Assembly: GCA_934215995.1 (NCBI GenBank)
Contig: CAKQBC010000060.1
Location: 1 to 10,042, forward strand
Direction: 5' to 3'
Source: an uncultured Bacillus sp.
GTDB lineage: Bacteria; Bacillota; Bacilli; Bacillales; DSM-1321
DNA: 10,042 nucleotides
The stretch's first letter is position 1, and each line of letters begins with the position of its first letter. The position numbers and the translations under genes were made by a program. Positions 1-6,258 of this stretch are shown in pieces. The notes below the pieces were generated by a model that worked only from the letters and a program-made list of their open reading frames with translations, was not told the DNA's origin and ran no database searches.

Positions 1-2
1 GA

Positions 3-179
3 GCAAGAAAAGCAAACTCTGCTTTGGGTACAACACTATTCGAAACAGGCTACAACCACGTGCAGGAAAGCTGGACGGAAGTTCGTGCAACACGCGAAGA
101 ATTGGCGAAAGTCGTGAAAGTCCAAGCCACATTTACTTCCAACGGAGCATCCTACACAACTAGTGCCGAAGTAAAATAA
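3..179 (+). CDS. C-terminal fragment of a probable exported/surface protein (5' end outside window)
   Basis: The frame starting at base 3 is open from the window edge to a TAA at 177-179, giving 58 residues. The fragment has a helical, charged part (around NHVQESWTEVRATREELAK) and then a Thr/Ser-rich beta-strand-like end, VQATFTSNGASYTTSAEVK. That end resembles the last strand of an Ig-like extracellular domain. A good terminator lies 20 bases after the stop, which supports this as a real gene end. There is no LPXTG motif, sorting signal or SLH repeat in the visible part, but SLH domains are often N-terminal and would be out of view. Its position just upstream of secA2-slaP makes an S-layer or other surface protein attractive, because S-layer genes sit next to these genes in Bacillus anthracis. 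The identity is inference; the fragment is too short to assign a family. Confidence 0.7.
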   Translation, partial: ARKANSALGTTLFETGYNHVQESWTEVRATREELAKVVKVQATFTSNGASYTTSAEVK

Positions 180-199
180 TAAGTTTATGCGTATTAAAA

Positions 200-234
200 G
201 GCTCTATGGAGAACATTCCGTAGAGTCTTTTTTT
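200..234 (+). terminator. Intrinsic terminator of the upstream partial gene
   Basis: GGCTCTATGG (200-209) pairs with CCGTAGAGTC (218-227) around the 8-base loop AGAACATT and is followed by seven T (228-234). Two of the ten pairs are G-U wobbles when read on the plus strand; on the minus strand they would be A-C mismatches. The signal is therefore directed to plus-strand transcription, that is, to the gene ending at 179. It also implies that secA2 needs its own promoter downstream. Confidence 0.9.
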
Positions 235-456
235 ACAGGAACGGAGACGGCTCAGCGGGTAAGATCTTTCGCTTCCTTCGAATGCCTTACGTACGGAATC
301 ACAAAATCCTACCGATTCAGGTTTTAGTATTTTCCTATGAAAAAGCGTGTGCGGCGTTTGATTATGCCGTTCGATGTAGTAAAATTGTTTATATTTTGGT
401 AAAATATAAGAGAAATTGGAAGAAATTCAACAAATAATACGGGGGCATCCTAAATA
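235..456. other. Gene-free leader upstream of secA2
   Basis: This 222-base stretch lies between the terminator at 200-234 and the secA2 start. I find no credible ORF with a ribosome binding site and no tRNA or riboswitch that I recognise. It contains two promoter candidates (358-385 and 397-405), one copy of the recurrent octamer TTTCCTAT (331-338) and, near its end, the weak secA2 ribosome binding site. The first half (235-320) is less A+T-rich than the second, and I see nothing specific in it. Confidence 0.6.
358..405 (+). promoter_or_regulatory. Candidate sigma-A promoter(s) for secA2-slaP
   Basis: There are two alternatives. TTGATT (358-363) followed 16 bases later by TAAAAT (380-385) matches -35/-10 at 4/6 and 5/6. 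Separately, TGG-TAAAAT at 397-405 is an extended -10 element with a poor -35. Either would start transcription 40-70 bases before the secA2 ATG. The preceding terminator makes a promoter in this region necessary, but which one is used is not decidable by eye. Confidence 0.45.
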
Positions 457-2796
457 ATGTTATCCTTTTTGCAAAAAGACAACTCTACCAAGAAACTCAG
501 ACGCTACTATAAAATTGTCGATAAAATCAATGCACTGGAATCTAAATATGAATCCTATTCCGACCAGCAATTAAAGGACATGACTCCTTTCTTCAAAACG
601 GAACTGGAAAACGGGAAAAACATAAAAGATATCATCCCAGATGCTTTCGCCGTCGTCCGCGAAGCATCTAAACGTGTTCTCGGCATGCGCCATTTCGATG
701 TCCAGCTCATCGGCGGCCTTGTCCTTTCGGAAGGCCATATATCCGAAATGGCAACCGGCGAGGGAAAAACACTTGTCGCTTCCCTGCCGAGCTACCTTCG
801 CGCACTTGAAGGCAAAGGCGTCCATGTCATCACAGTCAATGATTACCTCGCGCGCCGCGACCGGGATATCATCGGAAAGATCCACGAATTCCTCGGCTTG
901 ACTGTCGGGCTCAATGTCCCCCTCTTGCAGCCGGAAGAAAAGAAAGCAGCCTATCAGGCAGATATCACGTACGGCGTCGGTACCGAATTCGGCTTCGATT
1001 ATCTCCGCGACAATATGGTGTACAGCCCGGCCGATAAAGTACAGCGCCCATACCACTTCGCCATCATTGATGAAGTGGACAGCGTACTGATCGACGAAGC
1101 GAAAACACCGCTGATCATCGCCGGCAAAATGCAGGCGAGCGCCGATCTGCACTATATATCTGCGAGACTCGCAAAGTCGTTTGAAAAAGATGTCCATTAT
1201 ACATTCGATGAAGAAACGAAAGCGACGAGCCTGACTGATGAGGGAATTGAAAAGGTCGAAAAAGCTTTCGGCGTCGATAACCTGTATGAACTGGAGCACC
1301 AGACTTTGTACCACTATGTGATCCAGGGCGTACGTGCCCATGTGATGTTCAAAAGGGATGTCGATTATATCGTGAAAGAAGGGAAAATCCTCCTTGTCGA
1401 TATGTTCACCGGACGCATTATGGAAGGGCGTTCCTTAAGCGATGGCCTGCACCAGGCAATCGAAGCGAAGGAAGGCTTGGAAATCACGGAAGAAAATAAA
1501 ACACAGGCATCGATCACCATCCAGAACTATTTCCGGATGTACCCGATGCTCTCCGGCATGACCGGCACTGCGAAAACGGAAGAGAAAGAATTCATGCAGG
1601 TTTACGGCATGGAAGTGTACCCAATCCCGACTAACCGGCCAAAGATCCGGGTCGACCGCCCGGACCGCGTGTATAAAACCATCGAACATAAATATGAGGC
1701 GATGACCAAAAAGGTGATTGAATGCCACAGCAAAGGGCAGCCTGTATTAATCGGGACCACCTCCATCCTTCAGTCCGAAAAAGTGGCCGAGTATCTGAAA
1801 AAAGAAAACCTGACATTCGAGATCCTCAATGCGAAAAGCGTCGAGCAGGAAGTCCGGCTCATTTCACTCGCTGGCCAGCCTGGCCATATTACAATCGCAA
1901 CAAACATGGCAGGTCGAGGCACCGATATCCTGCTTGGAGAAGGTGTTGCCGAGCTTGGCGGTCTTTTCGTTCTTGGAACTGAAAAACATGAAAGCAGGCG
2001 TGTCGACAACCAGCTGAAAGGCCGCTCCGGACGCCAGGGCGACCCGGGTGAAAGCGAGTTTTACATTTCCCTTGAAGATGATATGTTCAGGCGCTTCGCC
2101 AGTGAAGAAATCGAAAAAATGAGCGACAAAATCAAAACGGATATGACCGGTCTGATCACAAATAAAAATATCCATGAGTTTGTCGACAAGACGCAGAGAA
2201 TTGTAGAAGGCTCCAACTTCAGCCTGCGCGAATACAACTTGAAGCTCGATGACGTCATCAATGAACAGCGGAACATCATTTATTCGCTGCGTGATAAAAT
2301 CATCTCCAACGCCGAACTGACTGATCTGGCGGCAAAAATGGTCACACTTTCAGTTGAGAACGCCATTGCACAGCATTGCCCTGAGGAAGCTGATACTGAG
2401 GATTGGAATTTAAGTGAATTGGCGTTGGAATTGAACAGCCTCCTGCCGGGGCACAATATCTCCATCCCTGAAGACGTACGCAGCATCAAGGAAATTGAGA
2501 AACTGATCAAGCCGTTTATGGATTCTAATATCGAGGGTATGAAGGCTAAAACAGGGACAGATTTTGAAAATGGCTTGAAGTATGCGATGGTGTCTGTGCT
2601 TGATTATGAATGGATCCGCCATATCGAGCATATGACGCGCCTGAAAGAAGGAATCGGGCTCCGCTCTTACCAGCAGGAGGACCCGATGCGCCTGTACCAA
2701 AAAGAAGGACTCGAGCTCTTTACAACAGCCTACAACAAAATCGCCAAGAAAACAGCGCTTGAAGCCGCCCACCTAATGCAGATTGCAGTTGATTAA
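457..2796 (+). CDS. secA2: SecA2, accessory Sec preprotein translocase ATPase
   Basis: A 779-residue SecA-family motor that couples ATP hydrolysis to pushing preproteins through SecYEG at the cytoplasmic membrane. Visible motifs in order: Walker A MATGEGKT (98-105), TEFGFDYLRDN (176-186), the DEAD-like IIDEVDSVLIDEA (203-215) inside NBD1, the preprotein-crosslinking region after about 220, and SGMTGTA (366-372). NBD2 carries TNMAGRGTDI (482-491) and RRVDNQLKGRSGRQGDPGE (514-532) with the arginine finger region; the helical wing and scaffold end with WIRHIEHM and the RSYQQEDP segment (719-743). All nucleotide-binding residues look intact. The protein is shorter than a typical Bacillus SecA1 (about 840 residues). 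It lacks the C-terminal linker and the Cys-rich zinc/SecB-binding tail, ending at AVD, which fits SecA2. The start ATG has only a weak GGGGG site 11 bases upstream (441-445), but the N-terminus begins as SecAs normally do. slaP follows 42 bases downstream with no terminator between. The paralogue assignment rests on the missing tail plus the slaP neighbour. Confidence 0.95.
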   Translation: MLSFLQKDNSTKKLRRYYKIVDKINALESKYESYSDQQLKDMTPFFKTELENGKNIKDIIPDAFAVVREASKRVLGMRHFDVQLIGGLVLSEGHISEMATGEGKTLVASLPSYLRALEGKGVHVITVNDYLARRDRDIIGKIHEFLGLTVGLNVPLLQPEEKKAAYQADITYGVGTEFGFDYLRDNMVYSPADKVQRPYHFAIIDEVDSVLIDEAKTPLIIAGKMQASADLHYISARLAKSFEKDVHYTFDEETKATSLTDEGIEKVEKAFGVDNLYELEHQTLYHYVIQGVRAHVMFKRDVDYIVKEGKILLVDMFTGRIMEGRSLSDGLHQAIEAKEGLEITEENKTQASITIQNYFRMYPMLSGMTGTAKTEEKEFMQVYGMEVYPIPTNRPKIRVDRPDRVYKTIEHKYEAMTKKVIECHSKGQPVLIGTTSILQSEKVAEYLKKENLTFEILNAKSVEQEVRLISLAGQPGHITIATNMAGRGTDILLGEGVAELGGLFVLGTEKHESRRVDNQLKGRSGRQGDPGESEFYISLEDDMFRRFASEEIEKMSDKIKTDMTGLITNKNIHEFVDKTQRIVEGSNFSLREYNLKLDDVINEQRNIIYSLRDKIISNAELTDLAAKMVTLSVENAIAQHCPEEADTEDWNLSELALELNSLLPGHNISIPEDVRSIKEIEKLIKPFMDSNIEGMKAKTGTDFENGLKYAMVSVLDYEWIRHIEHMTRLKEGIGLRSYQQEDPMRLYQKEGLELFTTAYNKIAKKTALEAAHLMQIAVD

Positions 2797-2823
2797 GGAG
2801 AGCCGCTTCATAAAGCCGATGTT

Positions 2824-2831
2824 AAAGGAGG
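2824..2831 (+). promoter_or_regulatory. Strong ribosome binding site of slaP
   Basis: AAAGGAGG lies 7 bases before the ATG at 2839. It is near-perfectly complementary to the 16S 3' end and much stronger than the secA2 site. If both genes are read from one mRNA, SlaP may be translated more efficiently than SecA2. Confidence 0.85.
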
Positions 2832-2838
2832 AAACAAA

Positions 2839-3756
2839 ATGCTTTCCATTTTCCGAAAGAACAACAAAGAAAAGCTGAAAAAAGAGGGCAAGGACAGTAC
2901 CGTTTCATCAGAAGAAATCGTGAACGAAACCGACCAACAGACCGCTCCCGAGGAAAAGATCGATACGGAGCTTTCCTTCCACCCTTCCTGGGATGTGCCC
3001 GCTGAGCAAACATATGTATACCGGTTCTTGAACAATGAATTGGAGCCGTTGAAACCGAACCACATCTCATTGGCAGGCATCGAGCTTCGCATGGAGGAAG
3101 GACAAGCCGTCGCAATCGCCTTTATGCGCAACAGCCTGAACAAGGGGATTACGTTCGAAAAGGTCACACTGCTGCTATTGGATGAGCAGGAAGAAATGAT
3201 CGCACGCCATGAATTTGATCTGTCAGAGCTGGGCGAAATTCCTGGGCGAAGCAGCAGGCCTTGGCAGTTTGTCTTCCCTGCCTCCTCCCTGCGCAAACAG
3301 GATTTCTCAACGACCGGGTGGAAAATCGCATTTGAAATCAAGCAGAAGCATTCCTTGGACCTCGAGGAATTGTGGAACACAAGCTTGAGCACAGAGGATA
3401 AGAATAAGCTGAAGGACCTGATCGATAAACTGAACCCGCCTAAGGAAGGCGAAGTCAATTTCATGGGCTTACAGGCATCGCTGCGTGACAATGGCGACTT
3501 CCATGTTACCGTACTGATCCGGAATGGCAGCCCGAAAAACATCAACATTCAGCAGCTGCCCCTGCAAGTGACGGATGCTGCCGGCGACCTGGTCGCAAAA
3601 GGCGGTTTCCAGCTGAATGACCTGCAGGTTAAAGCAAACACGACAAAGCCATGGACATTCATCTTCCCGGCATCACTCGTTCAAAAGAAAGACCCGGACT
3701 TAAGCAAATGGACGGCAGCAGCCGTACAAGGATTATGGAAAAAGCACACCGATTGA
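2839..3756 (+). CDS. slaP: SlaP-type accessory Sec system S-layer assembly protein
   Basis: A 305-residue protein with no signal peptide or membrane segment, so cytoplasmic or peripheral to the membrane. The N-terminal 45 residues are highly charged and probably disordered. The rest is an internal duplication: repeat 1 about 71-161 and repeat 2 about 200-291. Each has a beta-rich segment with a matching ending, PWQFVFPASSL (141-151) versus PWTFIFPASLV (271-281), then a D-rich stretch and a conserved W (161 and 291). Aligned stretches include ISLAGIELRM/VNFMGLQASL and HEFDLSEL/GGFQLNDL. A helical linker (about 172-198) separates the repeats. The family is known from Bacillus anthracis, where it acts with SecA2 in export of S-layer proteins. 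The duplicated architecture and the position directly after secA2 support the assignment. The start is fixed by a strong ribosome binding site. The stop codon lies within the terminator loop. How the family works is not well defined. Confidence 0.88.
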   Translation: MLSIFRKNNKEKLKKEGKDSTVSSEEIVNETDQQTAPEEKIDTELSFHPSWDVPAEQTYVYRFLNNELEPLKPNHISLAGIELRMEEGQAVAIAFMRNSLNKGITFEKVTLLLLDEQEEMIARHEFDLSELGEIPGRSSRPWQFVFPASSLRKQDFSTTGWKIAFEIKQKHSLDLEELWNTSLSTEDKNKLKDLIDKLNPPKEGEVNFMGLQASLRDNGDFHVTVLIRNGSPKNINIQQLPLQVTDAAGDLVAKGGFQLNDLQVKANTTKPWTFIFPASLVQKKDPDLSKWTAAAVQGLWKKHTD

Positions 3757-3771
3757 TCCGGTGTGCTTTTT
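3739..3771. terminator. Bidirectional terminator between slaP and the convergent glycosidase gene
   Basis: AAAAAGCACACCG (3739-3751) pairs perfectly with CGGTGTGCTTTTT (3759-3771) around a 7-base loop. A run of T/A flanks the stem on both sides, so it can terminate slaP transcripts on the plus strand and glycosidase transcripts on the minus strand. The slaP stop TGA (3754-3756) lies in the loop and the left arm encodes the last SlaP residues. The opposing stop codons are only 22 bases apart. Confidence 0.93.
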
Positions 3772-3778
3772 TGATTGT

Positions 3779-5938
3779 TTAATAGTTTGCCATCAATTCA
3801 TCCAAATAGATCAATCCGGCATTTTTATTGTTGGCGCTCGGCTCTGCCACATACAGGCTTTCTACGGTGATTGGATACTGGATACCGGCCGGGAGCTTCG
3901 CTGTCTGCAATCTCCATTCGCTCTTCCAGTCCAATTTGCCCTGCTGTGTGAAATCAAGGTAATACACTTTTCCGCTCTTATCCTTGATGCTTCCCCTCAG
4001 CCAGTGTTTCTTGGCGTCCGCCCATACCCAGACAGACAAGGACTTGGGTTCATTCGGCACTGTCAGTTTCGATACAGGCTTCATATACGATGCGGAGGTG
4101 CCTTGTATGATTTTTGTGAAGTCATACTTGATGCCGATATAGCCGGTGCCCCCCTTTTTCAGGTTTGCGTTATTGTTCTGAATAAGGGTTGTATACGATT
4201 TGGCGCTTGTCGCCTGCCACTGCTTTACATCATCCAGGCTGGAGACAACGACTGGCTTGGAAACGACCGTTACCGGAATAGAAATCTGTTTGTTCCCCAG
4301 TTTAGCAATCAGACTTCCGAATCCGTCCTTTCCGGCAGTGAAAGTTCCATCCTGTTTGATTGACCCGATGTCCCCCTGAACGCTCCACTTCAGTTGCCCG
4401 GCATCATACAGCATTGCTTTGCCGGTGGCATTATAGGCTGTGATTGTTACTTTCTGGGTCTTCCCTTTGCTGAGGCTGACCGATTTGACGTCTCCAGCCA
4501 ATCTTGCAGGCTGCTCCTCAACTGTAATCGGGAATCTGACAGTTACGTTGCCGCTTTGGATCACGACGGCTCCGCTACCTGCCTGTTCAGCAATGAACTG
4601 ATTCTGTACCATGCGGCCCACGCCGCCTGTCACTGAATACGTAACGTTGCTTGCGTTCACAACATTATTATAATCATCCAAGACCGAGGTTACATTGTAT
4701 GTGTTTTTCGCTCCGGCAAGGAATGTGTTATACCTTCCCTGCGTAGCCGTCATCTTGCGGGCCGGTCCTGTCGGCGCTGTGCTGATGGCATGGAGTGTCG
4801 CCGAAACAGCCCGTTCCTTGCCGTCAGCCGGCTTGTTGAGTAGAGTGGCATACTGGTTTCCGGGCATCCTTGCTGCAAGGGCTGTCGAACCGCCGCCATC
4901 CAGATTAATAGCTTGATAGACTCCGAGAGATGACAGGTAAGCGGCGAACTCCTTCAAGGTCATGCCCTTGCTGTTCCCTTTCGAGTCGACGGTCACCATA
5001 GAGACCTTCTTGCCTGTACTGTCGATTGTCACAGCTGTTCGGGCTGTCCGGACGGCTGCGCTGGAATGCTGAATATTGGTTTTTGCCTTGCCGCCCTCTA
5101 CGAGAACCGGGCCGCTTGCAAGGATGAATTCAGCGCCTTGCCATTCTTTGTTGATATTCATTTCAAGGGTGACCTCGTCACCGATTTGCATATTCTTCAA
5201 GTCCTGCATTTTCGCGCCGTGCGCTGATAAAACAAATCCATTGGATGACGGGATTTTGCTTGCGCCTGATTGCCCGTATGGGCGGATGGCAGACACGGTT
5301 CCTGTTATTTTTTCACCGAATGCCAGCTCCTGGTCGACCGACTTCGGCAGCCCGGTTACGACTACTTCATAGCCGGCAGAGCTTGTCCGAGTGTCGCTAT
5401 GGCGGAAACTTGATGTATAAATGATGCTTTTGTCATTCGGCCGGCTCCTATTGTAATTGTTGATTGATATCGTCTTTCCATTGTGGGTAACGGCTATGTC
5501 AATATCGGCATTCTTGATCTGTGCCTTTTTATCCTTCGTCAGGCCGAAGCTTGAATCGGCACCAGCCGGTGTTCCCAAGTAGGCGATCCGGTCATTCTGC
5601 GCCAAAAGGAAGGCTGGCTCGCCCGTGTTGACATGGAAAAAGGACGCATTGACAGCACCAACGACCTGATGGCCTTCCCTTGTATGGGTCTTGGCCTGGT
5701 TCGTGACGGTCATGCGTTGTGTAAGCGGTGTTGATGTCCCTATATCAATAGTAGAATACGAGTTATTGAGATCAACATTAATCCGATTGACGAATTGGCT
5801 TTTGTTCGAAATGACAGACTGGTTGGATTCCAGCATGATTCCCGGAGTCAGAGCCGTTGTTTTGGCGAAAGCCTCCCCTGCAAAAAATACTGTGCCGACG
5901 CTGAGTACTGTAAGTGCTGCAATTTTTTTGAATTTCAA
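3779..5938 (-). CDS. Secreted phosphodiester glycosidase family (NAGPA-like) protein with Ig-like and beta-sandwich tail
   Basis: A 719-residue exported protein. A signal peptide occupies residues 1-25 (basic start, hydrophobic 6-20, cleavage after AFA). The NAGPA catalytic domain spans about 90-386, with GAVNASFFHVNTGEP (94-107), ILASGPVLVEGG (272-283), AVRTARTAV (295-303) and the family signature INLDGGGSTALA (344-355). This fold includes the mammalian enzyme that removes GlcNAc from GlcNAc-1-phosphodiesters; bacterial members are thought to cleave sugar phosphodiesters, substrate unknown here. Two Ig-like (BIG-like) domains follow at about 392-473 and 478-560, then a beta-sandwich, carbohydrate-binding-like domain at about 565-719 with several W/Y residues. 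No LPXTG or SLH motif is seen. The start is TTG (complement of 5936-5938); an in-frame TAA lies 24 bases upstream with no ATG or GTG between, and AGGAGG stands 12 bases before the TTG, a rather long spacing. It converges on slaP and may act on wall or S-layer-associated glycopolymers, which is inference. Confidence 0.9.
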   Translation of the reverse strand: MKFKKIAALTVLSVGTVFFAGEAFAKTTALTPGIMLESNQSVISNKSQFVNRINVDLNNSYSTIDIGTSTPLTQRMTVTNQAKTHTREGHQVVGAVNASFFHVNTGEPAFLLAQNDRIAYLGTPAGADSSFGLTKDKKAQIKNADIDIAVTHNGKTISINNYNRSRPNDKSIIYTSSFRHSDTRTSSAGYEVVVTGLPKSVDQELAFGEKITGTVSAIRPYGQSGASKIPSSNGFVLSAHGAKMQDLKNMQIGDEVTLEMNINKEWQGAEFILASGPVLVEGGKAKTNIQHSSAAVRTARTAVTIDSTGKKVSMVTVDSKGNSKGMTLKEFAAYLSSLGVYQAINLDGGGSTALAARMPGNQYATLLNKPADGKERAVSATLHAISTAPTGPARKMTATQGRYNTFLAGAKNTYNVTSVLDDYNNVVNASNVTYSVTGGVGRMVQNQFIAEQAGSGAVVIQSGNVTVRFPITVEEQPARLAGDVKSVSLSKGKTQKVTITAYNATGKAMLYDAGQLKWSVQGDIGSIKQDGTFTAGKDGFGSLIAKLGNKQISIPVTVVSKPVVVSSLDDVKQWQATSAKSYTTLIQNNNANLKKGGTGYIGIKYDFTKIIQGTSASYMKPVSKLTVPNEPKSLSVWVWADAKKHWLRGSIKDKSGKVYYLDFTQQGKLDWKSEWRLQTAKLPAGIQYPITVESLYVAEPSANNKNAGLIYLDELMANY

Positions 5939-5950
5939 ATCTGTAACAAT

Positions 5951-5956
5951 CCTCCT
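5951..5956 (-). promoter_or_regulatory. Ribosome binding site deciding the TTG start of the glycosidase
   Basis: On the minus strand AGGAGG (complement of CCTCCT at 5951-5956) precedes the TTG by 12 bases. Reading upstream in frame from the TTG, the codons run through this site to a TAA with no ATG or GTG. TTG is therefore the only usual start codon upstream of the signal peptide. Confidence 0.75.
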
Positions 5957-5985
5957 GTTTTATTTCCTATTCCTTACATTACAAT

Positions 5986-6013
5986 ATTTTACATGTAAAA
6001 ACCAGGATATAAA
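5986..6013 (-). promoter_or_regulatory. Candidate sigma-A promoter of the glycosidase, overlapping a palindrome
   Basis: On the minus strand TTTATA (6013-6008) is followed after 16 bases by TAAAAT (5991-5986), matching -35/-10 at 4/6 and 5/6. The start site would be near 5979, giving a leader of about 40 bases. The perfect 14-base palindrome TTTTACATGTAAAA (5987-6000) overlaps the -10 element and could be an operator. Confidence 0.5.
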
Positions 6014-6054
6014 ACATTACTATTTTCCTATTTATAGAGATAGACAGACAAAAC

Positions 6055-6090
6055 AAAAAAGATGTCTGCTACGGAGCAGACATCTTTTTT
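6055..6090. terminator. Perfect 16-bp hairpin terminator, active-looking on both strands
   Basis: AAAAAAGATGTCTGCT (6055-6070) is exactly complementary to AGCAGACATCTTTTTT (6075-6090) around the loop ACGG. The ten-pair core ends in a six-T run in either direction. On the minus strand it would stop readthrough from the protease gene, or end a short transcript from the promoter at 6154-6181, before the glycosidase promoter. No gene on the plus strand needs it. Confidence 0.85.
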
Positions 6091-6091
6091 G

Positions 6092-6111
6092 CCTTCGACC
6101 AACCTTTGACC
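6092..6111 (-). repeat. Tandem direct repeat GGTCAAAGG / GGTCGAAGG with 11-bp period
   Basis: On the plus strand CCTTCGACC (6092-6100) and CCTTTGACC (6103-6111) differ at one base and are two bases apart. Read on the minus strand, TTGGTCGAA is one base from the Spo0A-box consensus TTTGTCRAA, and the other copy matches it at 7 of 9. One-helical-turn spacing suggests paired protein binding. Naming Spo0A is a guess. Confidence 0.4.
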
Positions 6112-6153
6112 TACTTCTATCGTATTACAAAACGGAATGGTGTTACACTAAAT

Positions 6154-6181
6154 ATTTTATCACATGGATAATTGATTACAA
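6154..6181 (-). promoter_or_regulatory. Good sigma-A-like promoter candidate driving a short leader or RNA
   Basis: On the minus strand TTGTAA (6181-6176) precedes TAAAAT (6159-6154) by 16 bases, with TG one base before the -10 (extended -10). Transcription would start near 6147, pass the tandem GGTCRAAGG repeat and reach the perfect terminator at 6055-6090 after roughly 90 bases. No start codon with a ribosome binding site is seen in between. A weaker second promoter (GTAACA, 16 bases, TACGAT) lies at 6146-6119. Confidence 0.45.
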
Positions 6182-6235
6182 GATAATTATGAAAATATTT
6201 CTTTAATTGGATAATTTATCCTTTTGCTAGAAAGA

Positions 6236-6258
6236 GAGAAGGATTACGAGCCCTTCTC
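6236..6258 (-). terminator. Weak hairpin after the protease stop codon
   Basis: GAGAAGG (6236-6242) pairs with CCTTCTC (6252-6258) around a 9-base loop, starting about 10 bases past the protease stop on the minus strand. The following stretch is T-rich but interrupted (TCTTTCT), so termination may be inefficient and backed up by the hairpin at 6055-6090. Confidence 0.35.

Noticed and set aside
571..1341. Minus-strand open frame of 256 codons inside secA2
   Set aside because: It is antisense to the conserved SecA motor core, has no ribosome binding site that I could see and gives a Phe/Asp/Arg-rich product with no recognisable motif; it is a codon-bias shadow.
2808..3548. Minus-strand open frame of 246 codons across slaP
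   Set aside because: It lies opposite a well-supported gene with strong ribosome binding site and family-level internal repeats; the product is Ser/Phe-rich low-complexity shadow.
3761..4363. Plus-strand open frame of 200 codons after slaP
   Set aside because: It starts inside the terminator stem and is antisense to the C-terminal domain of the glycosidase; no ribosome binding site.
5961..6031. AATAGGAAA copies as sigma-H -35 elements
   Set aside because: No GAAT-type -10 follows at the required spacing in any of the copies.
5691..6206. Plus-strand open frame of 171 codons reaching into the intergenic region
   Set aside because: Most of it is antisense to the glycosidase N-terminus, and its extension runs through the perfect terminator hairpin at 6055-6090; no credible start signal.
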